Assembly (NCBI GenBank): GCA_009801085.1
Contig: VNWV01000003.1
Coordinates: 3,286,001-3,350,000 of the forward strand
Reading direction: 5' to 3'
Origin: Lasiodiplodia sp. COLG20
Lineage: Eukaryota; Ascomycota; Dothideomycetes; Botryosphaeriales; Botryosphaeriaceae
Length of the DNA stretch: 64,000 nucleotides
The translations under genes were made by a program, and so were the position numbers. Positions 22,395-31,300 of the stretch are shown here, piece after piece; position 1 is the stretch's first letter, and each line of letters opens with the position of its first letter. A model generated the notes under the pieces. The model was given only the letters and a program-made list of their open reading frames with translations, was not told the origin of the DNA and made no database searches.

Positions 22395-23111
22395 ATGTCC
22401 GCTACAGACAAGCCATACGGCTGGCACGCCGTGCCCCGAGACCCCACCGTCGTTCTTCAAGGGAAGCCCAAGCTCGTCGATCCAATTACCTTCTCCATAG
22501 CAGACATCCATTATCCCGATACGGAGCTGGTGCGCCAGAGCCTGGCGCGCGTGCAGAAGGAGCTCCCAGCTGAGACGCTGAATCACAGCCTTCGCGTTTA
22601 CTATTACGGCATGTCAATCCTCCACACTCAATTTCCTCACTGGCTGTCCGATGGGTGGATCAATGCCGAGACCTGGCTACTCGTGTGTCTGTTCCACGAC
22701 ATCGGTACCACGGAACAAAACCTTCGCTCCACTCACATGAGCTTCGATTTCTGGGGCGGCATCGAGGCCCTGCAAGCGTTGCTAAAATTTGGCGCCGACA
22801 AGAGCCAGGCCGAAAGTGTAGCTGAAGCGATCATACGCCATCAAGATCCTGGTGAGACGGGCGAGATCAGCTCAGTCGGGTTTCTGGTGCAAACCGTCAC
22901 ATTATTCGACAATGCCGGCCACTTCAAGGAGCTAGTCCATCCTGAGACCATCAAGAATGTCGTGGAAAAGTATCCGAGGCTCGGGTGGAGTGGGTGCTTC
23001 TCCAAGACCATCAGACAGGAAATCGGCCTCAAACCGTGGGCTCACTCAACTGCCATTGACGGCTTCGCAGAGATGGTCGAGAACAATGCCTTGATGAAGG
23101 AGTACGAATAG
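22395..23111 (+). CDS. cyanamide hydratase-like HD-domain hydrolase, 238 aa
   Basis: This is a single-exon gene. The HD-domain metal ligands are in place: His64 in LNHSLRVYYYG, the His101-Asp102 pair in CLFHDIGTT, His149 in IIRHQD and Asp172 in TLFDNAG. The overall pattern and length match fungal cyanamide hydratases (the Myrothecium Cah type), which convert cyanamide to urea with a metal ion, and the related HD proteins often called urea hydro-lyases. The start at 22395 (MSATDKPYGWHAVPRDP) is chosen because the 17 in-frame residues upstream look like leader. The enzyme is presumably cytosolic. Such genes are patchily distributed in fungi; whether cyanamide is the true substrate cannot be told from sequence. 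Confidence 0.88.
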   Translation: MSATDKPYGWHAVPRDPTVVLQGKPKLVDPITFSIADIHYPDTELVRQSLARVQKELPAETLNHSLRVYYYGMSILHTQFPHWLSDGWINAETWLLVCLFHDIGTTEQNLRSTHMSFDFWGGIEALQALLKFGADKSQAESVAEAIIRHQDPGETGEISSVGFLVQTVTLFDNAGHFKELVHPETIKNVVEKYPRLGWSGCFSKTIRQEIGLKPWAHSTAIDGFAEMVENNALMKEYE

Positions 23112-23513
23112 TTTGGAATCGAATGTATCTGGATTTGCTACATCCATTCCCTTGACCGGTTTGATGCGAGTGAGACTGGTGCACACACGTCAACGTGGGC
23201 ATGCCGTCATTCGGTAGGTAGGTAACCATGAGCCGCGTTCTGGGCCCGAGTGCGAGCGATCGATCTTGCCTTACACAGATCTCCACGGCTCCGGCTGAGG
23301 TTCGGCGCCCGTTCAAGACTCATGGGCCGCACTTCAGGAGTCCAATGTGGGGCCGGTTCAACTAATTGCGACATTGAGATTGGGCAGCTGAAGCCTCCAT
23401 CCGGACATGAATGCAGGACATGTTTGTGAACGAACTCCCAATTACCTCGAAGGTGTTGCAATTTCAATAGAGCCGCCCTCGTGGTTTCTGCCCATTTCTT
23501 TTCCCTGTTTCTT
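23112..23513. other. convergent 3' regions with a repeat half-site
   Basis: 3' flanks of the cyanamide hydratase and CWC24 genes. TGGGCAGCTGAAGCCTCCAT followed by CCGGACATGAATG at about 23379-23412 matches only the left arm of the palindromic repeat. Confidence 0.5.
23379..23412 (+). repeat. half-site of the palindromic repeat
   Basis: Only the left arm is recognisable; the right arm is absent or diverged. Confidence 0.5.
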
Positions 23514-24491
23514 TCAATCCTTGGCCTCATCATCGCTAACTTCCTGCCCCTCTTCCCTGAGCTTCTCCTTCTTCTTATTCTCCCTATCCCGCTTCTTGTC
23601 CAATAGCTTCCTGAGATTTTTGGCCTCATTGAATCGCCCTCCCGTACCTGCGCCGCAAGCTGCGCAATTGGGGTTCTTTCTGAATCGTTGCAGTGCACAT
23701 TTCTCGCAGAAGTAGTGGCCGCAATTTGTGACGACCGGCTGTGTGTACGGCTTCTTGCAGAGGATGCAGGCGAATGGGATCTTCTCCAGCATCTTGGCTT
23801 CCTCTTCGTTCTCCTCGTCTTCAGCCTTGGCGTCCCGATTGGCAGAGGCCATGACCGTGCCCGACGTTTTCTTGCCCTTTGTGTTTATTTCCCACTCCCG
23901 ATCCAGCTTCCAGCCCGCGGCGTAGTCCTCACGCGCATGCAGGAACTTGCAGGAATCGCCGAAACCGCAAAAGCCAGTCTGCTTGTAATCCTTGCACACA
24001 TCTGGGGCATAATCAATCTGAGTGACCATGCGTACGTTTGTGTTAGTAGGCTTGATCGGGCCGACCTTGGGCGCGTCTGGATTCTTTTGGATGAAATTGG
24101 AGTAATTCTTCTGGCCTTTGTAGGTACCATCGGTGGCTGATTCCTCATCCGTCCTCGCACGTGTTTTACCTAGCAGATTTTTGGCACTCAGAGCGTCATC
24201 CGCGTTCTCATCATACCAATTGGATTGCTTGGTTGCGTCGCTGGAATCGGCGATGGAGGCAGAGGTATCTGCAGCGTACTTTGTGGCACCCTCGACTTCG
24301 AACTTGGACTTCTGGGTGGCCGAGGAAGCGTTGACGACGGCGCCCGTCTTACGGCGCTTGACGCTGCGGCCGCCCTCGCGATCGGAGCCTGAGTCTGAAT
24401 CTGACGTTGCGGAAGGCGAGCGTGGCGGCGGTGCGACTTTGCGCGGGTTGGCCTTGCCCGAGCGCTTCTTGAAGACGACTGGCGCATCCAT
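23514..24491 (-). CDS. cwc24: pre-mRNA-splicing factor CWC24, 325 aa
   Basis: This is a single-exon gene with the two zinc modules of Cwc24/RNF113: a CCCH finger at residues 166-185 (Cys166, Cys175, Cys181, His185; CKDYKQTGFCGFGDSCKFLH) and a C3HC4 RING at about 242-279 (CILCKKPY, CGHYFCEKC, CAAC). The linker KGQKNYSNFIQKNPDAPKVG and GPIKPTNTNVRMVTQIDYAP is the conserved block upstream of the CCCH finger that contacts the 5' splice site region in activated spliceosomes. The Ser/Asp-rich N-terminus and Lys-rich C-terminus are typical. The protein acts in the nucleus, joining the spliceosome before the first catalytic step. The initiator gives MDAPVVFKKRSGKANPRK, as expected for fungal orthologues. 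Confidence 0.93.
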   Translation of the reverse strand: MDAPVVFKKRSGKANPRKVAPPPRSPSATSDSDSGSDREGGRSVKRRKTGAVVNASSATQKSKFEVEGATKYAADTSASIADSSDATKQSNWYDENADDALSAKNLLGKTRARTDEESATDGTYKGQKNYSNFIQKNPDAPKVGPIKPTNTNVRMVTQIDYAPDVCKDYKQTGFCGFGDSCKFLHAREDYAAGWKLDREWEINTKGKKTSGTVMASANRDAKAEDEENEEEAKMLEKIPFACILCKKPYTQPVVTNCGHYFCEKCALQRFRKNPNCAACGAGTGGRFNEAKNLRKLLDKKRDRENKKKEKLREEGQEVSDDEAKD

Positions 24492-24922
24492 AGCTGCAAT
24501 GCGACGCGTCGGAGTAGGCGGGGGCGTCTGTAAGCCAACGGCGCAAGGGACGGGTCAGGGTTGACAGTAGTCGGTGAGGATGAGATGTGCTTGGAGACGC
24601 GGGAAAGCGCGGCCAAGACAAGGCCACCGCTTAGTCACGGCCGAATGCTCAAGTAAGCGGTGGCGGCTCTTGCGCTTCTAGCGCCTTCGCAACACCAACC
24701 CCAGATTTGCATGAACACCGTCAAAGTCAGCCTCGGCCTGCTGACCTTTTACAATTCACACGCCTACCAGCTCTGACATCATGTTCTGGACCCATGTAGT
24801 ACTGAAGTCTGGAACCGTCGCTACCCAAGCTTTTTGGCGGCTGAGTGGAGTGCGCTCCGACGACTCACCTTGAGCCTTACTACCCCCCGGTAGGAGCCAA
24901 TTGAGTCTCGTCATGCTAAGCG

Positions 24923-25123
24923 TCATACCAGCAATGCGCATTGCAGCCGATTTCGGAAAACCGTCTTCAGCAGGTCATCCTTGAGCAACAGCCTCCAGTC
25001 GGCATAAATCTCCGATGCCCAACGCTGGTCTAGCGGTGCAAAGGGGTCTCGGAAGATCGCCGCACTGCTGTGGCACGAATCCTGCGCAAAACCTGCTTGG
25101 TGGCGCCGTTTGTGGCATAGCAT
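24923..25123 (-). pseudogene. possible coding fragment, family not recognised
   Basis: The translation includes FRDPFAPLDQRWASEIYADW and RLLLKDDLLKTVF, which looks like real helical protein rather than random sequence, but the frame closes soon on both sides and no start or splice model extends it. It may be a relic of a gene once beside the terpene cyclase. Low confidence. Confidence 0.25.
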
Positions 25124-25337
25124 TCAGGGTTGAGCCTTCTGGCCTCGCTCTGCCCCGTCGGAAGAAAGGGCGTTGCACTCCACTTGGGGCTTTAGGCTAC
25201 CGCAGGGCCGAGCTGCCGAGCTGCAACATATGCAACACGCTCATGTGCTTGACACTTAGCCCCTGTATGACGGCCGTAGGGCTCAAGTTCGCGGCGTACG
25301 GCTCTGTCTCCGTCCAGGAAAGTTCCGATTCGGCGCA

Positions 25338-25345
25338 TATAAAAG
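25338..25345 (+). promoter_or_regulatory. TATA box of the terpene cyclase gene
   Basis: TATAAAAG lies 102 bp upstream of the ATG at 25440. It makes the earlier in-frame ATG at 25374 unlikely as start, since transcription would begin about there. Confidence 0.6.
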
Positions 25346-25439
25346 AATAAAGACAGCACGGCTGGGTGAATGAATGAATGTAGATATAGAGCAATCCAGA
25401 CACGCGGGACAGCTGAACCGATTTGCAACAACAGACACA

Positions 25440-27300
25440 ATGTACACGAAGAAGCCAAACAATGGATTTCATCACGCGATCACTCCGTTCGGGGGGATTC
25501 CTGACTTCTCGCTGGCTTCCCTCCTGCCTTCTCCGAATCAGTTAACGCGAGCATTCGATATCATGGACATAAGTCAAACCCGGTTCGTGGGTCCGCCCAC
25601 ACCCACCGAGACGCGAGAGAATGCCGCCATGGCCACTCTGCCGGATCTCTTTGTCCTCTTCATTGCTCCAGAGCCAAAGGTGAATCCGCATTACGAGGAG
25701 GTGAAACGGGAGTCCGAGGACTGGCTGAGGGAGAACCTCTGGAGAGACCTCCCCGAGCACGAGATCAAGAAGCGCTGTGGCGCCGACTTCTGCTTCTTCA
25801 GCGCAATCATGTGCCCAGATGTCGGTAAAGAGGAGTTCCGCACCGTGTGTGACTGGATATACTGGGTAAGCCTCTATTTACTGTCCCTGCCAGTATGGTT
25901 CGGCTGCTGATGAATGTCTTTGTAGGTGTTTGAGTTTGACGACCGTGAGCAACTAGGCCCGATGGACTGTACAGGTCCTTGCTGACCAATTACACAGAAT
26001 TCGACGAGGGTGACCTCGGCAAGGACCATGACAAAGGGAAATCCGAAGTGTCAGGCATGGTGTCTATACTCGGCGACAGCGGCCAACACACGAGTCCTTC
26101 TGTGCGTCCTCGGCCGAAGGCGAGGGACTTCTCCAGTTTTCTTGCTGCGAACGCATCAAAGAGATTGACTACGGCCGTCTCTTTGACTACCGTAAATGAG
26201 GCTGGGCCAAGATCCGTGCTCGAACACAAGGCCGGGGTCTCCCAGAAGGAAACGCCATTGCAATTGCTGTTCCTATCGATTTGGGAGAGGATCCAGAAGG
26301 TTTGTGTGCTTCCGGATGACCTGGCTTGGAAGACTATTGACTGACATGGGGTGCAGTCGTCGCCGAAGGGTAAGGTGAAGATCCCGCTCGCCCTACCGTA
26401 CTAAAGGGAAAACAGCTGTGCGTGAACGCTACGTCAAGTCCAACGTTCATTTCTGCCATAGCGTGGCAGAGCTGCACGGAGAGGAGTTTGATGACATGGT
26501 CGTCATGGAAAACATCCGCCGCTATTTGCAGGTCCGTGCACAGAACATTGGCCTGTACCCGCTGCTTGCACTGGAAGAGTAAGAAATTAAAAGCAGAGAC
26601 TATTGGAGCAAATTATTAACACCGTTGGAGATATGCTTACGGAATCGATCTACCGCAAGAGGTGGTAGAGCACGAGGCGATCCAGGAGATAGAGCGTCTC
26701 GTGGCCGAGATCCTTACGCTGTAGATCGCGCACCGCCAGCCAATACTGACAAGAGGGCGACGCTGACCTGAGACAGGCAGAACGACATTCTCTCGTATCA
26801 CCGCGAGCACGTGAGTGCAGCCTTGCAAGGGCGGGGGCGTAATGTCGCGGAAATGACTGGCTGATTTCGGATAGAGCGTCGGTCATAGCCAGAATTTGAT
26901 CTCAATCTTCCGCCGGCGGCTCGGCTTTACGCAGCAGCAGAGCTACGACAAGGCGGACGAGCTGCTGCACCGCTGCTACCGGCAATGGTACATTGCGCAC
27001 GCCGACGTGCCGTGCTGGGGCGAGAAGGTGGACGCGCAGGTGCAGCAGTATCTCAAGGCGTGTCTGGACGTGCTGAAGGCCAACGTCCACTGGAGGTAAG
27101 TCCTCATGCGCCACGCCCAAGCCGTATTTGGGGGCACGAGCGTTGCCCGGGCGCCGGGTGCCACGTTGCACACAACACCCCCGCCAGAGTCGAATGCTGG
27201 CTAACGCGCTGGCTCTGCACACAGCTTCAGGTCCCAGCGGTACTTCGGGGGTGACGTCGAGCGAGTGCGCGCGACGCGGAAGGTGGTGCTGGTGCCTTAG
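25440..27300 (+). CDS. class I terpene (sesquiterpene-type) cyclase, 447 aa, nine exons
   Basis: Model: join(25440..25865, 25926..25944, 25998..26299, 26357..26369, 26416..26578, 26631..26720, 26777..26810, 26875..27095, 27225..27300). All nine exons join in frame without a stop (1344 nt). The Asp-rich metal motif is WVFEFDDQFDEG (Asp147, Asp148, Asp151). The second metal triad is NDILSYHRE (Asn340, Ser344, Glu348), the pyrophosphate sensor is Arg294 in YLQVRAQNIG, exactly 46 residues before the triad as in known cyclases, and the RY pair is Arg428-Tyr429 in SFRSQRYFGG. Other blocks fit: EEYAYGIDLPQEVVEHEAIQ and HRCYRQWYIAHADVP. Such enzymes ionise farnesyl (or a longer prenyl) diphosphate with Mg2+ and cyclise it. 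Exons of 19 and 13 nt are unusually small. Weak points are the acceptor GGAG at 26630 and the first about 60 residues. No P450 or prenyl synthase gene is adjacent. Confidence 0.9.
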
Positions 27301-28320
27301 GGCTGCGCGCCAACGGAGCGCCCTCTCCACTGCGGCGGGAGCACGGGCATCGCCGCTGCAGGAACAACACCTCACAGGGCTGCGCGGTGGAGCGCGACCC
27401 GTGCGGGCGTGAGGTGTCCGGCATCGTCAGGGGAGGCGGGTGCGGAGAGGGCGACGGTGGGCGCGTATGATATATTGGATTTAGGGAGCGCGGGCGGTTG
27501 GGTCGAAAGGGGATCGATTGAGATCGGCGCAACTCACGACGGCATCCGGGACGAGGCGGCTTCTGGCGCACCGTCTAGAAGACACAGGGACGTCATGCTC
27601 AACGTCCTGTCCCGCGGCCGTTGCGGGCGCTGAGGAATGCAGGCAGCTCCGCGCAGGACGCGTGCAGACAGACAGCAGACAGAGGTAGAAAATGCACGCT
27701 TGCAAACAGATCCATGTGTCACAGATAGACGGCTACAGGCCAGGAGAAGGTCGCTTGGCCGCGTAGTGAGCTAGGCCCTCCTCCGACCATGGAGCCATAG
27801 CGCCTCGCTCGCCGCCCGCGCCCCCTCTGCTTCTGCTCCTCGCGAAGGCCAACTTCCCATCTGCGCGCGCAACCCCAGCGATGCGTAGCTCCCCACGCCC
27901 TTAACCCCCTCCAGCGGCAGAGAGACGCGTCGACACGCCCAAGACTGTTGACCGCGCCTCCAGCGCCGCTGCCTTCGCTCCCAGAGCCCTGTTGTTGTCG
28001 CCCGACGCGCATCACCCAACACCGGCCTTCGACCGCTGGCGCAACGACAGCCGGCTGCTGCGCGGGCGCTCCCTTTCCCGCTTTTCTTTTCTTTGATTCG
28101 TCTTCAGCGGCCTGCATTGCCTACGGCCACCGACACTCTTTTCCACTTCCCTACCAATCTAATAGCTTGAAACAAACAACCGACTTCCCGCCCCGGTCCC
28201 GCCGTTGCCCGCGCAGAATCACGCTCCGCCAATCCTCGCAGTCCGCGCCCTCACCGACCGCGACCACACCCGCGACGGCGACAGCGACGCTGACACTCCG
28301 CCCTGTGACCTGCGACGACC
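27301..28320. other. upstream region of the ApsA/Num1 gene
   Basis: About 1 kb of GC-rich DNA with no supported gene; the last 300 bp are C-rich and probably the 5' leader. Confidence 0.5.
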
Positions 28321-31300
28321 ATGCCGACCACGGCGGCCTCTCCGCCCAAGGTCGTCGCTGTCGATGTCGAGGACACTGATCCCTTCGTGTCTCCCGCTGC
28401 CTCCAACACCTCCGACTCTCGGCGCAGATATGCCGGCTTCGACAACCAGCTGTTCTCCATATATGCCGAGGGCTCCCCCTCGGCCGCGAAGCGCGCTCTA
28501 GAGGCACACTTGGCAGAGACGGAGCGCAGGCTCCAGGAGGCGTCGCAACTGGGCACCGTCCTGGTGCAGCAGCGCAAGGAGCTCAGCGACCGTCTCAAGG
28601 ATATCGCCCAGCAACAAGATGCAACGGAAATCGGGCCCGATCTGCGCGCCAAGCTCGTCGAGCTGGAGCGTGAGTTCAACGAGGTTGGCAAAGATACGGC
28701 GCGCGCATTCATCCCCAAGACACGGGTGCCCAGCTACCACCAGTCCCTAGACGCCGACGGTAACTCCATCTTCTCGAGCGAAGCCCAAAACTCACCCTCC
28801 AAAATCAGTGTGCCTTCGTCTAGAAAACAACGAAACCAGCAACCGAACCGCATCCATGATATCAAGCTTGCCACCGAGATTAGCAGCTCTCTGCTCAACC
28901 AAGTCAGAGAGCTGCAGGCCGCCTTGGCCGAGAAGGACGAGCAGCTCAAGATGATCAGCAACGAGCGCTCCCGCCTGGAAGTCGAGGTCGAAGGTTTGAC
29001 ACAACGGTTGCGCGTTTTGGACGAAAGCGAGCAGCGCTTCAAAGATGAGAACTGGAACCTCGAAACGCGAATCCAAGAGCTCACTGCCCAGCAAAAGGAG
29101 GCCGCAGACAAGGAGCACCGCCTCAACCAGAACCTGACAACTGTGAATTCTGAGAAGAGCTCAGTCGAGCGTGAACTCGAAGATCTGAAGCAAGCACATG
29201 GCAAACTGCACGATGACCACCAGGCTGCTCACCGACAGCATGAGGCCGAGATCATGGGGCTGCGGCGGAACGTCACCACGGGTGAGGCCGAGAGGAGTGC
29301 TCTTCAGCGCAAGATCGACGATCTGCTGTCGCAGAATGAAGAACTCGCTCGCGCCGTTGCCTACCACCGCAGGCTCGAAGAATCCGGATCTGGAAGAAAC
29401 TCGAACGAAGAGGGCGACGGCCATGATTCCGACCAGAGCACCCCTGACCATTCGCCGCCTCCATCACCGAGCAAATTCACCCCTCGCCACAGCCAGCTTG
29501 AGACCGAAACCTTGAAGAGCTCTCTGCAGCATGCCCACCGTATGATCCAAAACCTGAAGAACAATATTCACCGTGAAAAGACCGAGAAGATGGAACTCCG
29601 GAGATTGCTGCAGGAAGCCAAAGACGAGCTGGATATCGCCCGGCGTGAAGCCGCCAGCGGCGTTGGCGCTTCCATGAAGAAGCGGAGACCGAACGAAAAG
29701 CAAGAACTGTTCAAGAAACCGCCGCGTCCGGATAGATTGGGCATGGCAAGAGGTTCCAGGGATGAAATCATCGTCGACGACGGCGACTGGGAGGATAACG
29801 ACGAGCACGACGTTCCTGAAACACCAAGCAGGAGGCCGAAGCCCACCATTGGTGGCGTTGGCCTCAGCCCCTTCAGCCGTCGTGTGACGTCTGCGTCTTT
29901 CAACTCGAGCAATAATGGTTTCCAGACTGCCACCGAAAGCTCCGACGCTTTTGAAACGGCCAACGAGCCCGATACTGCCACGGAAACTGAGGCGTTCCAG
30001 ACAGGTGTTGAGACCATGGCTGGTTCTAGCACTGAGGAGGACACTGAAACAGAAATGGGCTCTACCCGGGGCCCGCTTCGCAGCCGCCGCTACTCGCATC
30101 TGAGCCAGACCCACGACAACTCCTACCTCAGCACTGCATCCACGTCTGGCGATGAGATCGAGATCGACAGCGAGGTTGATATCAGAACTCCTCAGAGGAC
30201 TGAGCAGCCGCGCTACCGCCTCAAGGTGCCTCGTGGCGCCCGCCGTTCTGGACGCTACTCGAATGAGGCGCTCAACGGAAACACGTCTGATGTTACCAAG
30301 TCGCCCTCTGCAAGTTTCATGAGCGATGGCAGCCAAGCTGAACCTGACGGTGGAAAGAGCCTGTTGGCTGAACTTGGAAGCTTTAGCGAGCGTGATAGCG
30401 ACATGGACCCTGAGAGCGAGCCTGGCACCCCTGGCCGTCATTCCATCATCTCGCCTCAGGACTCTCCTGAGCAGCTTCGCAAGACAATCGCCGATCGTGT
30501 CCTGATTCGCAAGGCATCATTGGCCAGGGCGCCTATGGTCGACTCGTCTACGAACACAGAGCCTTGGAGCCCTTCCCACCGCACCGTCTCAAGCACTACC
30601 GCGGCTCTCGGTGCTGCAATTGCCGGAGGACTTGGATTTGGTTTGGGCAAGGAGCAGGATGCATCGACGACCAGTCACAGAGAATCTACGCCCGAGTTGG
30701 CCCCGTCGGCGCTTGAGGAGCCGAGCCTCGATTCTCCGGCGTCGACTGCGCCATCGACAGGAACTGTTTTGGCACAGACTGATGCGGCATCCATCCCGGC
30801 CAACCTCGGCCTCTCAGAGGTCAACTCGCAGCAGGTCGAGCCTCTCGAGCCTCAAAGCCAGCCGGTCGCCCCGCCAAACCTCCAGGTCTCCTCCATCTCT
30901 TCGCTTACATCGGAGCCTGTCGAGCCTGCTGATCCGGAGGCACCAAAGCTTGCATTCTCTTCTCTCGCATCCTTGCATTCCGAGCCGGTCGAGCCTGCGG
31001 CTCCACCTGCGCCAAAGCTTGCTCTTTCGTCTGTTGCTTCCCTGCATTCCGAGCCGATCGAGCCCGAGGCACCAGTCGTGCCTGCTCTTGCTATTTCCTC
31101 TGTTTCGTCTTTGCACTCGGAGGAGCCCATTGAACCTGAGGCGCCAGTCGCACCGAAGCTTGGACTGTCTTCCGTCTCCGCCCTGCACTCGGAGGAGCCT
31201 ATTGAGCCTGAAGTGCCAGTCGCACCGACGCTTGGACTGTCCTCGGTCTCTGCCCTGCACTCGGAGCCCATCGAGCCCGAGAAGCCTGCAGCTCCCAAGC

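Larger units (their letters stand above)
24492..25439. other. upstream regions of CWC24 and the terpene cyclase
   Basis: The gap holds the divergent promoters of the two genes, a TATA box at 25338 and a possible coding relic at 24923-25123 on the minus strand. Confidence 0.5.

Noticed and set aside
25374..25439. Upstream in-frame ATG for the terpene cyclase
   Set aside because: It lies only about 30 bp from the TATA box, so it would sit at the transcription start; the ATG at 25440 is more likely.
29464..30441. 325-aa antisense open frame within ApsA/Num1
   Set aside because: Antisense to a well supported coding region and with no family features.
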